From contig NZ_JBJYIN010000007.1 in the NCBI RefSeq assembly GCF_046237015.1, positions 1-64,000 of the forward strand: DNA of 64,000 nucleotides. The letters run 5' to 3'. Below are positions 1 to 7,929 of the stretch, in pieces. Made by a program: the position numbers and the translations under genes. The DNA comes from JBJYIN01 sp046237015 (GTDB taxonomy: Bacteria; Pseudomonadota; Gammaproteobacteria; Enterobacterales; Enterobacteriaceae). The notes below the pieces were generated by a model. The model saw only the letters and a program-made list of their open reading frames with translations, searched no databases and was not told the DNA's origin. Position 1 is the first letter of the stretch. Each line of letters opens with the position of its first letter.

Positions 1-1
1 C

Positions 2-20
2 AAACCCAGGTTTGCGCGAA
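2..20. promoter_or_regulatory. Candidate DNA-invertase crossover site (gix/hix type), left arm truncated by the window
   Basis: The first bases read AAACC-CA-GGTTT, followed by GCGCGAA. This is the symmetrical core of Gin/Hin/Pin-type crossover sites (AAACC, two central bases, GGTTT, with GAA ending the right arm). It lies about 45 bp before the invertase gene, where such sites are often found. The left arm is mostly outside the window, so the full 26-bp site cannot be checked. Confidence 0.5.
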
Positions 21-63
21 CAATCACATAAAAATACAATCTGACATTTCAGAGAGTTAGATT

Positions 64-615
64 ATGTTGATCGGCTATGCGCGAGTATCTACCGGGGATC
101 AAAACCTAGATTTACAGAAAAACGCATTAGAACGTGCAGAATGTGAGCTGATATTTGAAGATACGGCGTCGGGCAAAAATGCCAAGCGACCGGGGCTGCG
201 GCGTGCAATGCGCAGATTAAAACGTGGCGATACGTTAGTAGTCTGGAAACTCGATCGGCTGGGGCGTAGCGTCCGCGACCTCATAACCATGGTTTCAGAT
301 TTACAATCACGCGGCATTCATTTTCGATCACTGACTGATAGCATTGACACATCAACTCCCGCCGGCCGCTTCTTCTTCCATGTGATGTCAGCACTGGCAG
401 AAATGGAACGCGAATTAATCGTTGAACGCACACGCGCTGGATTAGCTGCGGCGAGAGAACAGGGGAGGATAGGTGGCAGGCGTCCAGTCATGACACCGGA
501 TGTTATCGAGCATGCACGGTTAATGTTGCAGAATGGCGCGACACGGCAGCAAATCGCTAATGTTTGTGGTGTGACGGTGAAAACGATTTATAAATATTTT
601 CCCGTTGGATCATAG
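64..615 (+). CDS. Serine site-specific DNA invertase (Pin/Gin/Hin family)
   Basis: This 183-aa protein has the usual length of a phage DNA invertase. The N-terminal resolvase domain (about residues 1-135) opens with the motif YARVST, in which Ser9 is the expected nucleophile and Arg7 a catalytic arginine. DRLGRSVRDL is the second conserved arginine block. The C-terminal part (about 140-183) is a helix-turn-helix for site binding. Family members invert a DNA segment, usually swapping alternative tail-fibre ends, with help from host Fis. A crossover-like site sits just upstream at the window edge, so the invertible segment probably lies to the left, outside the window. A resolvase role is possible but less likely given the phage context. 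Confidence 0.93.
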   Translation: MLIGYARVSTGDQNLDLQKNALERAECELIFEDTASGKNAKRPGLRRAMRRLKRGDTLVVWKLDRLGRSVRDLITMVSDLQSRGIHFRSLTDSIDTSTPAGRFFFHVMSALAEMERELIVERTRAGLAAAREQGRIGGRRPVMTPDVIEHARLMLQNGATRQQIANVCGVTVKTIYKYFPVGS

Positions 616-669
616 CGCCTCACATCATCGTTGAGTGCATCTTCGAGTGTATCGACCTAGTCAATGATA

Positions 670-969
670 CTATTTATTAAGAGCGATATGCCATAGACCA
701 CGATAGTTATCGTACATCCATTTTCCAACCAAAACTTTTCCATCATCGAACCGATGAAGAGTTGCTTTACTGTTCCGTCCATCGTTCCCTGTCAGTTCAA
801 AATGACCAGGTGATCTTTCAGGCCCGACATATGTGATTCTCTCACCGTCACGGATGTAAGAAACTTCAATAATTCCATTACTGATCGAAACAGAACACTG
901 TTCATCGGTACAAGCCGGAGCATCATTGTAATAGAGTGTGTCCATTTTGCTGTTCTTATAAAGTTCCAT
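670..969 (-). CDS. Small hypothetical protein, probable phage moron
   Basis: A 99-aa protein encoded against the direction of the phage late genes. I do not recognise a family. It has no signal peptide or membrane segment. It is rich in charged and aromatic residues, with a pair of cysteines (PACTDEQC) near residue 20 and a beta-rich look (ISNGIIEVSYIRDGERITYVG), possibly a small beta-sandwich. A GGA ribosome-site remnant lies about 8 nt before the start; Met9 is an alternative start. Its isolated reverse orientation between the invertase and a structural gene, with its own AT-rich upstream region, fits a lysogen-expressed cargo gene. Function unknown. Confidence 0.6.
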   Translation of the reverse strand: MELYKNSKMDTLYYNDAPACTDEQCSVSISNGIIEVSYIRDGERITYVGPERSPGHFELTGNDGRNSKATLHRFDDGKVLVGKWMYDNYRGLWHIALNK

Positions 970-1051
970 GTCTTAGTCCATATAGAAGTTATTTATTCAT
1001 AAATAGAGTATTGGTAAGTTGAATGGTTTATTGATAAATCAGCGTTACCTC

Positions 1052-1094
1052 TTGCGATAACATACCATACGCGCTAAATTCCAGAAAGATACCA
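1052..1094 (+). promoter_or_regulatory. Promoter-like repeated element, copy 1
   Basis: The element has TTGCGA at 1052-1057, a 17-bp spacer and TAAATT at 1075-1080. The motif ATACGCGCTAAATTCC followed by AAAGATACC recurs almost exactly at 7847-7873, in the same position relative to the next phage gene. Both copies run straight into an intrinsic terminator. The sigma-70 reading is plausible but unproven; only the TAAATT part is conserved between the copies. Confidence 0.45.
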
Positions 1095-1122
1095 AGCCTC
1101 GCCTTAAAAGCGGGGCTTTTTT
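1095..1122 (+). terminator. Intrinsic terminator before the 541-aa phage gene
   Basis: An 8-bp stem (AGCCTCGC/GCGGGGCT, one G-U pair) with loop CTTAAAA is followed by six T residues. It lies about 22 bp before the next structural gene and right after the promoter-like repeat. Confidence 0.75.
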
Positions 1123-1144
1123 GTTTTCTGTTTCAGGATAACCC

Positions 1145-2770
1145 ATGGCGATTATTGATATCACAACGATGCGCGGTGAAATGCCTCGCGTTGTACCTCA
1201 CCTATTGCCTGAATCTAACGCGACATTGGCGGAGAATTGTCATTTCCGGCATGGCGTCATCACGCCGATGCTCGATGATGCCGATCAGAAAAAGGCGTTT
1301 TTATTCAAGCCGAAAACCATTTTTCGCTATCGGGGCGACTTTTGGTTTGCCTGGAATAAGATTGTCGATGTGATTCGCAGCCCTGTAGCCAATGATGACT
1401 ATGGGCGAGTCTATTATACGGATGGTGAGTTTCCGAAAGTTACTTCCGCACAGATTGCGACGGGCGGCAACGGCAATTATCCCTCGGCATTTTTTCGTCT
1501 CGGCGTTCCGGTACCGGCTAATCCGATCGTGATCGGTACCGTCACTCCACCGGCTGACGTTGAAGAAGACGATCCAACGGATGATGAAACACGCTTCTAC
1601 ACAGAAACCTATGTGACGGCCTATGGGGAGGAAGGGGCTCCGGGGCCAGCTTCTGCTGAGTTGACGATAAAATATTCTGGCAGTTCGGTTGAGCTACGTT
1701 TACAACCGCCTGGTCAGCAAAACAATAACATCACAAAACGTCGAGTTTATCGATCTGCGACAAGTAGTGAATCGGCTGATTTCTTACTGGTGGCCGAACT
1801 GGATATTGCCGTTGGCGTGTTTGTTGACGATCTGTCAGATGCCCAGCTTAGCGCTTCCCTAGAGACTTACGATTATTACATGCCACCGGATGGCATGGTT
1901 GGCTTGTGCATGATGTCCAACGGTATTGCAGCCGGATTTAAGGGCAATCAGGTGATGTTCAGTGAAGCCTATTTGCCTTACGCATGGAAAGACAGCAACA
2001 AGCAGACCACGCAGGATGATGTTGTAGCGATCGCTCCAGTTGGCACAACATTAGTTGTCGGCACGAAAGGCATCCCTTATATCTTCTCCGGTATCACACC
2101 ATCAAATATCACATCAACACATTCTCTGATTGCTTTGTCCTGCGTATCGCGAGAAAGCATGGTAACGATGGATGGATTTGCGTTGTATGCATCGCCTAAC
2201 GGGTTAGTTTCGGTTAGTGCTGCGGGGGCAGCGGAGATTGCCACAGCGAATATTATTGAGGCCAAACAGTGGCGTAAGCAGTTTAATCCTTCGACTATTC
2301 GTGCATGGCGCGTGGAAAATGAATATCTTGCGCTGTATGACACAGATAACGGCGTAGCAGGTTTTATCTTCGACCCAGTCGGCATGGATATTCGTCATTT
2401 CACCACACCATTTGATTCGGCTTATAACGACCCTGCAGGCGATACGCTTTACATCATCAAAGAGCGGCAACTCTACACGCTGAATGATGGTCCGTTAAAC
2501 CTGAACACACGTTGGCGCTCAAAGCTATATTTAGCACCGGCCAACACCGCATTCTCATGCTTGAGAGTCATGAGTGATGCATTAGCGCATGTCGGGGTCA
2601 TTCTTCATGTTGATGGCCGATCAGTTCTGCACCTGCCACCAGGTAGCCTCAGAGAGCCATTATTAAAACTTCCATCGCTGAGTGGTAAACGCTGGCAAAT
2701 AGAAGTTTATGGTAGCGTTCAAATAGACCGTATCACATTGACTACATCGATGCAGGAGATGCCTGCATGA
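1145..2770 (+). CDS. Phage structural protein, probably tail/neck (beta-propeller-like)
   Basis: A 541-aa protein translated from an AGGA ribosome site, overlapping the next gene by ATGA. It has no signal peptide. The sequence is beta-rich with repeated short strands and turns, for example VAIAPVGTTLVVGTKGIPYI and DGFALYASPNGLVSVSAAG. This recalls the propeller-like packaged-DNA stabilisation and tail-tube proteins of podoviruses such as P22 gp10, though I see no clear sequence identity to them. An acidic Thr/Pro stretch lies near residues 135-160. Its place directly before the receptor-binding-type gene supports a virion role at the tail or neck. The exact function is inference. Confidence 0.6.
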   Translation: MAIIDITTMRGEMPRVVPHLLPESNATLAENCHFRHGVITPMLDDADQKKAFLFKPKTIFRYRGDFWFAWNKIVDVIRSPVANDDYGRVYYTDGEFPKVTSAQIATGGNGNYPSAFFRLGVPVPANPIVIGTVTPPADVEEDDPTDDETRFYTETYVTAYGEEGAPGPASAELTIKYSGSSVELRLQPPGQQNNNITKRRVYRSATSSESADFLLVAELDIAVGVFVDDLSDAQLSASLETYDYYMPPDGMVGLCMMSNGIAAGFKGNQVMFSEAYLPYAWKDSNKQTTQDDVVAIAPVGTTLVVGTKGIPYIFSGITPSNITSTHSLIALSCVSRESMVTMDGFALYASPNGLVSVSAAGAAEIATANIIEAKQWRKQFNPSTIRAWRVENEYLALYDTDNGVAGFIFDPVGMDIRHFTTPFDSAYNDPAGDTLYIIKERQLYTLNDGPLNLNTRWRSKLYLAPANTAFSCLRVMSDALAHVGVILHVDGRSVLHLPPGSLREPLLKLPSLSGKRWQIEVYGSVQIDRITLTTSMQEMPA

Positions 2771-4431
2771 GTGCTAAATTCAGAGCCGGTAAGGATCAGT
2801 CCACAGTATTAGAAAATATAGAAACGCTGACGGGCCAGCGCGGTGACGGGCGTAATCGTGCGGTGACGTATGGCGAGTTAGCCAATCTTGGGCTGGCAAA
2901 CTTGCGACAACTGGGCGGCGGTAAGGTTACGTTGACGCCGGGTAATGGTTCGGGGGGCTCTAATTCTGGTGGTGGCGTACAAAAGCCAACTAAACCGACG
3001 AACTTTAAGGCAACAGGTGGGTTTGCTTACGTGCTGCTTGAGTGGGATATGCCTAACTATCGCGGTCGCTCGCTGACAGAAATCTATCGCTCTCATGAAG
3101 ATAATCTGGCAAATGCAGTGTTGATCGCCAGTTCTGCCGCAGGGGTCTACGGTGACCCCGTCGATCCCGACTGGGAAGGATATTACTGGATACGACACGT
3201 TAATTCGTTGGGCGATCCGGGGGCGTTTAATGATTCAAAAGGTACGTATGCGAAAACACATCCCGATCCTGCCGCCATCATTGAAGTTATTCAGGAGCAA
3301 CTAAACGAGTCTCCGTTAATCAAATCTCTTAATGAAGACATAGAAACGAATCGGGAAAATATTGGACATGTTGATTCACGAATAAAAACATTATCGAACA
3401 CGGTTAATGATCAAAACAAAGCGATGGCAAAGCGGGTAACCGATGTTGAAACGTCATCAGAAACCAATGCGTCAGCAGTCAGGGAATTATCGCAGTCGGT
3501 ATCCGAGCGGTTTTCATCATCAGCAGAACGCATTGAAAAAGTTGAAGCAACGACCAAAGAAAATAGCTCGGCAGTGCAAGTAAACGCAAAAGCGATTACT
3601 GAGATTGATAAAAATGGTTCCGAAGCATATCAGGCGATGTGGAGTGCGAAAGCACAGGCTGGGGATATCTCTGTAGGCATTGGTATCGTTGCGGGTAAAG
3701 ATGCGAGTGGTCATGTGGTTTCTCAGGTAGCCGTCGCCGCCAATCAGTTCTTTATTTACGATCCCAATAATCCTAATGACAAAAATACGTATGCCATACC
3801 TTTTGCGGTCGTTGATGGCAAAGTAGTGATTGATGAACTGATTGCTAGAGAGGCTGTGATCAAGATATTGGCTGCACAAGAAATTACTGCTGACAAAGTG
3901 AAAGCAGGAGTTGAAATTGTTTCTCCATATATAAAAACAGCGCGTATTGAGAGTGGTAATTTTACTGTTGATCAGAACGGTAATATGACGGCTAAAAATG
4001 CAAAAGTTGAGGGTGAAATAACCGCTACTTCTGGATCGTTCTCTGGAACTGTTGATGCAAAGGATGGGGTATTTCGTGGAACAGTTTATGCTAAAGATGG
4101 AGAGTTTAGAGGGAAAGTTTATGTCGAAGATTTGCAAGGGGATATTGTTAAACCAACAATACATACTATTGGTTCTGAAACTGTGGTAACAGCCCAGCCC
4201 TTTATAAGGCGAATTTTTTCTTCTCCGGTTGTACTTGCAACTAATGCTAACAATGGCGGCGTAAATATTTACTTTAATGGAAATAATGTTATGTCTGCTT
4301 CAGGAGGTGGTGGGAGAAATAATAATGCGATAGCAATAGGCACAATTCCAGCTAATGAAGAGTTAATAATAACAAGTAATCGCTGGGGCGATTCTCCATC
4401 ACAAGTTGTGTTCACAGTAATGAAGTTTTAA
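2767..4431 (+). CDS. Phage tail-tip / receptor-binding protein with fibronectin-like and coiled-coil regions
   Basis: A 554-aa protein translationally coupled to the gene before it (ATGA overlap). Residues about 55-75 form a Gly/Ser-rich linker. Residues 78-150 resemble a fibronectin type III domain (FKATGGFAYVLLEWD). Residues 180-280 are a long heptad-rich coiled coil, as expected of a trimeric fibre. Residues 285-390 resemble the DUF1983/central-tip region of lambda J-like proteins. After that come short repeats (GTVDAKDGVFRGTVYAKDGE) and a distal beta-rich tip. The last third is clearly more AT-rich than the first, which is common where receptor-binding ends are exchanged. It probably determines host range. 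Confidence 0.7.
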   Translation: MSAKFRAGKDQSTVLENIETLTGQRGDGRNRAVTYGELANLGLANLRQLGGGKVTLTPGNGSGGSNSGGGVQKPTKPTNFKATGGFAYVLLEWDMPNYRGRSLTEIYRSHEDNLANAVLIASSAAGVYGDPVDPDWEGYYWIRHVNSLGDPGAFNDSKGTYAKTHPDPAAIIEVIQEQLNESPLIKSLNEDIETNRENIGHVDSRIKTLSNTVNDQNKAMAKRVTDVETSSETNASAVRELSQSVSERFSSSAERIEKVEATTKENSSAVQVNAKAITEIDKNGSEAYQAMWSAKAQAGDISVGIGIVAGKDASGHVVSQVAVAANQFFIYDPNNPNDKNTYAIPFAVVDGKVVIDELIAREAVIKILAAQEITADKVKAGVEIVSPYIKTARIESGNFTVDQNGNMTAKNAKVEGEITATSGSFSGTVDAKDGVFRGTVYAKDGEFRGKVYVEDLQGDIVKPTIHTIGSETVVTAQPFIRRIFSSPVVLATNANNGGVNIYFNGNNVMSASGGGGRNNNAIAIGTIPANEELIITSNRWGDSPSQVVFTVMKF

Positions 4432-4452
4432 TGATTAAGTTGAGTTTAACAT

Positions 4453-4824
4453 ATGTCGGAAATATTGGCCGAGTTACTTAACCGAGTTTCTATAGAAAGC
4501 AGAGAACCAAATTTAATAGCCAACATCCAGAGCGCCTGCCGTAAAAAGCAGGCGTTTTGCTTTGGGACGGATGATACGCGAATTGTTCTTCGACCTCGAA
4601 GCTATTACGGCATTCCGTATGTAGTGGTGTGGCTAGGTGTCAGCACAAGAAAAGATGCATTGGCCTACTGGCTCCCTCACGTTCGGGAGTTAACGCGTAT
4701 GGCAGGTGGGCGTTGGGCTGAATTCTACACGGTAAGAAAAGGGTTCATCCGGGTGGCGCGGCGGCTTGGATTTGAGCGTTTACCTGATGAGTTTGGGTTA
4801 ATGAAATTCAAAATATCGGTGTGA
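4453..4824 (+). CDS. Phage GNAT-like small protein
   Basis: A 123-aa protein. Its second half (YGIPYVVVWLGVS, then VRKGFIRVARRLGFERLP) has the strand-helix pattern and the R-x-x-R-x-x-GFE ending of GNAT acetyltransferase-like proteins found in phage tail regions. A complete acetyl-CoA loop is not obvious. A terminator-like hairpin lies inside its 5' part, so transcription may be attenuated there or the real start may be internal. No strong ribosome site precedes the chosen ATG. The substrate is unknown. Confidence 0.5.
   Translation: MSEILAELLNRVSIESREPNLIANIQSACRKKQAFCFGTDDTRIVLRPRSYYGIPYVVVWLGVSTRKDALAYWLPHVRELTRMAGGRWAEFYTVRKGFIRVARRLGFERLPDEFGLMKFKISV
4533..4558 (+). terminator. Terminator-like hairpin inside a coding region
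   Basis: A perfect 7-bp stem (CGCCTGC/GCAGGCG) has loop CGTAAAAA, followed by TTTT. The loop is very similar to those of the two intergenic phage terminators at 1095 and 7871 (CTTAAAA and CCTAAAAA), although this one lies within a reading frame. Confidence 0.5.
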
Positions 4825-4832
4825 GGTAAAAA

Positions 4833-5501
4833 ATGGGCAAAGGTGGCGGTGGAAGTACAGAGGTAAAGGAAACATCGCAACAACGTGCGGCGGCGGACGT
4901 TGCGCGGCAGCAGTGGGATCTCTATCAGAACGAGTTGAAGCCCTATGAAAATATATTCATGGATAAAGTCGATGGGCTTAACGATCAGCAGAAATACGAC
5001 GGCATTGCTGGTGATGTCAACCTGGGGTATCAGCAAGCATTTGGGCAGGTTCGGCGACAGGCTTCAGATGGCCTTACCTCTGCGGGTGTCGATCCGAGTA
5101 GTGGCAAATTTCAGTCGACGCTGAATGATGTTGCAACCGATCAAGTCTCCGGCACGATTGATGCGACAAATCGTTCTCAAACAGACCAGCAAAATAAGTA
5201 TGTTGCTGGCTTACAAGATATTCAGGCTATGGGGTCGGGGCAGAAAGCGGAGGCGTTACAAGGCTTTCAAAGCATCGCTGCCGCATCACAGCGAAAAGCG
5301 GTATCTGACGCAGAATCATCCTTAGCAAAACAACAATCAAAGCAAGCATTGACTGGCGCGGTTGGTGGCGCATTAGCAAGCTATGGATTGTCCAGCTTAT
5401 CGAAGAAAACGCCAGCTCCAACGGGAGGCGGCTCCAATGGTGTGTTTGGCGTATCAGATACGCCATTCATGAGCACAAACTTTAGAGGTATCGGGGGATA
5501 G
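4833..5501 (+). CDS. Phage virion-associated protein, Gln/Ala/Ser-rich
   Basis: A 222-aa protein with a good GAGG ribosome site, lying 8 bp after the previous gene. It begins with a glycine run (MGKGGGGSTEVKET). The middle is a long amphipathic helical region rich in Gln, Ala and Ser (about residues 15-170). Next is a short Gly/Ala hydrophobic patch (GAVGGALASYGLSSL) and a flexible Gly/Pro tail. The layout matches small internal or ejection proteins of short-tailed phages, and it is followed by two more proteins of similar composition. No enzyme motif is visible. Confidence 0.5.
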   Translation: MGKGGGGSTEVKETSQQRAAADVARQQWDLYQNELKPYENIFMDKVDGLNDQQKYDGIAGDVNLGYQQAFGQVRRQASDGLTSAGVDPSSGKFQSTLNDVATDQVSGTIDATNRSQTDQQNKYVAGLQDIQAMGSGQKAEALQGFQSIAAASQRKAVSDAESSLAKQQSKQALTGAVGGALASYGLSSLSKKTPAPTGGGSNGVFGVSDTPFMSTNFRGIGG

Positions 5502-5502
5502 G

Positions 5503-5883
5503 ATGGGATACGCATCGGATACGTTTGCTGACGTTACGCGCAAACAATACGCAGACTGGCAACAGCGCTATTACCCAAAGTTGCAGAGTCTAATGGAGCT
5601 ATCGACCAGTGGCCAGCTTATGAATAACCAACTGGCGCGGGCAGATGCCACACAGCAACAGGCGTTGAATACGGCTACGGTTGGCTCGGCTAATCAGCAG
5701 GCTCGATATGGAGCAACTCAGCAAACCAATCAAAGCGATAACGGCTTAGGGCTGAAGTCTGCACTTGCCACCGCTGGGGCGAAAAACGGTATTCGCGATG
5801 CGGAAACCGATCGGCAAATGAGCATCTTGACGGGTGGTTCGACTGGGTTGCGCGAACTACTCAACATCGGGAGTGAAACATAA
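5503..5883 (+). CDS. Small phage protein, Gln-rich
   Basis: A 126-aa protein starting 1 bp after the preceding stop and overlapping the next start (TAATG), so it is tightly coupled within the late operon. It is almost entirely helical and rich in Gln, Ala and Thr (LARADATQQQALNTATVGSA), with no membrane segment or cysteine. Its composition resembles its neighbours, suggesting co-assembly as internal virion components. Not otherwise recognisable. Confidence 0.5.
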   Translation: MGYASDTFADVTRKQYADWQQRYYPKLQSLMELSTSGQLMNNQLARADATQQQALNTATVGSANQQARYGATQQTNQSDNGLGLKSALATAGAKNGIRDAETDRQMSILTGGSTGLRELLNIGSET

Positions 5884-6158
5884 TGGGTTACGGGTTAATT
5901 GATATTGCGGCTCAAACGCGGCAACAGGCAATGCAAGGTATGCAACAGGATGCTGAGCTTGAACAACAGCGCGAAGCAGCTAATGAGTCGTTAAAGGCAC
6001 AGCAGAAAGCTGCTGCAAATCAGATGAAAGGTTCAATGGCGGGAATGGGTGCAGCTGGCGGAGCGGCGATCGGCGCAAGTTACGGAACTTGGGGCGGTCC
6101 AATTGGTATGGGGATAGGCGCTGCTGTTGGGTTGATCGCGGGATCATTATTTTCGTAA
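5883..6158 (+). CDS. Glycine-zipper phage protein
   Basis: A 91-aa protein. Residues 1-50 are a Gln/Glu/Ala-rich helix. Residues 52-91 form a glycine-zipper membrane segment with G/A at every fourth position (MAGMGAAGGAAIGASYGTWG, then GIGAAVGLIAGSLF). Such segments insert into membranes. In a late phage operon this suggests a DNA-ejection channel component or a minor structural protein; a holin role is less likely because no lysin gene lies beside it. The start overlaps the preceding stop codon. Confidence 0.55.
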   Translation: MGYGLIDIAAQTRQQAMQGMQQDAELEQQREAANESLKAQQKAAANQMKGSMAGMGAAGGAAIGASYGTWGGPIGMGIGAAVGLIAGSLFS

Positions 6159-6169
6159 TTGGGGGAATT

Positions 6170-7513
6170 ATGGCGGATTTAAGGGGTGCGGCAGAAGGTT
6201 TTCTGGCCGGATTTAATACAATGGATGGTGCGTTACAACGCAGAGAGGAATCAGAGTTGCGGCGGTTAATGATGGACCGGCAACAGCAGAATGATGATCG
6301 TCGGTTTGGATTAGCTCAGGCGCAATTTGATAACAGTAAAGAAACGGGTTTACGTGATTTTCAGAGGCAGGTTGAGCGGGATAAAGTCGGTGATCAGCAG
6401 TGGGGGCTAACGCATACGCTAAATGCTAAAAACGCCGATCGCTCATACGCACTACAAGCTCAAAGCAACAACCTCGCACAACGACGGCTTGATTTTCAGA
6501 TGAATGAACAGAAGCGGCAACAGCGAATTCAGGATGAAATGCCAGTTATCAAAATGTTCTACGATCAACTGGATAAAACCGGGAATGTTGATCCCGAATT
6601 AATCAATCAAATCTCGGCTGATAGCCCAATGCATCCTAAGCGTTTTATTGGTGAACAGGCTCTTAAGAATGTTGCAGAAATTAACCGTATTATGCCTGCA
6701 GTCCTCAATGGTGATATGGACTATAACGATCCGGCAGCGATCAGTGTGATGAATAATGTACTATCTGTACGTATACAGCGAGGGATTGGTGATAAAGACC
6801 CTGAGACGGGTAAAACAATTAAGGCAAAGGCGCTAGGACATATCGGATTAACAGAAGATGGTCAGGGCGTCATTCCAACGCTGAAAGTTACGTATACGGA
6901 TGGTTCTACTGCACTCAAACCTATGACCCGTTTTGGTTCAACGGATCCGAATGACACCATTGCACCAATCGCGTTGCCTCGACTTATGGAAGAGGTCCGA
7001 GGTTACAGTCAGATGGTAGGCCAACTAAATTACGGTGGTCGTGCGAAATTCCTTAATGACATGGTTAATCCGCCAGATAAGGCGGCAGTACGTGAAGAAG
7101 CAAAAGGGCTGCGCAAAGACTTGCTGGATGTACGCAAGGCGAAAGCGGAAGCATTGGCTGATCCGATGGCACAAGACCCACAGGTAGCCGCCGGAATTAA
7201 TGCTCAATATGACCGGTTGGAACAGCAGGTGATGGAGTCGTATGGGCAATCCACAACTCAAAGTGCTGAACAGGACCCCGCATTCCAAGCTTTTGCGCAA
7301 GAGTATCAACAGCAGTTTGGTGAGGCGCCTGATCCGAAAAACCCTGAAGATATGGCGTTTTTTGCTCAGTATAAAAAGTCAGCATCAGGGGCCAAGGTGC
7401 CACAGGGACAAAAGCCAGCATCGCAAAATAATGATTCTGCTATTGCTAACCAGCTACGTGAACGTAATCAACCTGCGCCGCCAGCATACCCGCCATATTA
7501 TACTGGGAAGTAA
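6170..7513 (+). CDS. Phage internal/structural protein, long coiled-coil
   Basis: A 447-aa protein. I chose the ATG at 6170 because a strong GGGGGAA site lies 3-9 nt before it; the longer open frame upstream overlaps the glycine-zipper gene and has an unlikely Cys/Trp-rich start. Residues 15-125 are a highly charged, Gln-rich coiled coil (RREESELRRLMMDRQQQ). The middle is a mixed globular region, and the C-terminus is Pro/Gln-rich and flexible (PAPPAYPPYYTGK). Position and composition suggest an internal core or ejection protein working with the giant protein downstream. No catalytic motif is seen. Confidence 0.5.
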   Translation: MADLRGAAEGFLAGFNTMDGALQRREESELRRLMMDRQQQNDDRRFGLAQAQFDNSKETGLRDFQRQVERDKVGDQQWGLTHTLNAKNADRSYALQAQSNNLAQRRLDFQMNEQKRQQRIQDEMPVIKMFYDQLDKTGNVDPELINQISADSPMHPKRFIGEQALKNVAEINRIMPAVLNGDMDYNDPAAISVMNNVLSVRIQRGIGDKDPETGKTIKAKALGHIGLTEDGQGVIPTLKVTYTDGSTALKPMTRFGSTDPNDTIAPIALPRLMEEVRGYSQMVGQLNYGGRAKFLNDMVNPPDKAAVREEAKGLRKDLLDVRKAKAEALADPMAQDPQVAAGINAQYDRLEQQVMESYGQSTTQSAEQDPAFQAFAQEYQQQFGEAPDPKNPEDMAFFAQYKKSASGAKVPQGQKPASQNNDSAIANQLRERNQPAPPAYPPYYTGK

Positions 7514-7544
7514 CAGAATAGGCGCATTGCTGCGCCTAATGCGA

Positions 7545-7703
7545 TTAACGACCACCAGGGCGAGAGTCAGCAGAACGCCCGCCGCAGCGTGAACCATCGG
7601 CTGCTGTATCTGAATCGTGCTGGCAGCGCCCAGAACCAGCCATCACTTGAAATGATGATCCCAGAGTCAGCATTACGAAAAGCAAAGCAAATACTTTTTT
7701 CAT
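7545..7703 (-). CDS. Small secreted Cys/Gly/Arg-rich protein, probable moron
   Basis: A 52-aa protein on the strand opposite to the phage late genes. I chose the start at 7703 because AAGGA lies about 6 nt upstream and a classic signal peptide follows (MKKVFALLFVMLTLGSS, cleavage near VMAG). The mature part is only about 30 residues, with two cysteines and the motif RCGGRSADSRPGGR. It probably reaches the periplasm and could form one disulfide. It sits between late genes with a promoter-terminator unit on its upstream side, like the other reverse small gene at 670-969, so it may be a lysogenic conversion gene. Function unknown. Confidence 0.65.
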   Translation of the reverse strand: MKKVFALLFVMLTLGSSFQVMAGSGRCQHDSDTAADGSRCGGRSADSRPGGR

Positions 7704-7831
7704 TAATAAATCCTTGCGTGTGTAGTCCGCCAAAATAGCGGCGATATGAGCGTAGACACCTATCTCAATAAAATAAAGGGAGTATCTGGCTGTTTTTATT
7801 CTTTATTGATGTGTGGCATAAATTGCACCAC

Positions 7832-7870
7832 TTCCTTCTGAACTCAATACGCGCTAAATTCCCCAAAGAT
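7832..7870 (+). promoter_or_regulatory. Promoter-like repeated element, copy 2
   Basis: The motif ATACGCGCTAAATTCC at 7847-7862, followed by CCAAAGATACC, matches the copy at 1067-1094 almost base for base, and again leads directly into an intrinsic terminator. TAAATT at 7855-7860 could be a -10 element. The -35 position (TTCCTT) is poor, so activation or a non-promoter role is possible. Confidence 0.4.
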
Positions 7871-7907
7871 ACCGAGTTACGCCCTAAAAAGCGGACTCGG
7901 TTTTTTT
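7871..7907 (+). terminator. Intrinsic terminator before the giant phage gene
   Basis: A perfect outer stem ACCGAGT/ACTCGGT with an inner CGC/GCG stem and loop CCTAAAAA is followed by seven T residues. It lies about 25 bp before the 2885-aa gene, so late transcription must read through it or be reloaded. Confidence 0.8.
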
Positions 7908-7929
7908 ATGTCCAAATTTTGGAGTCAGT

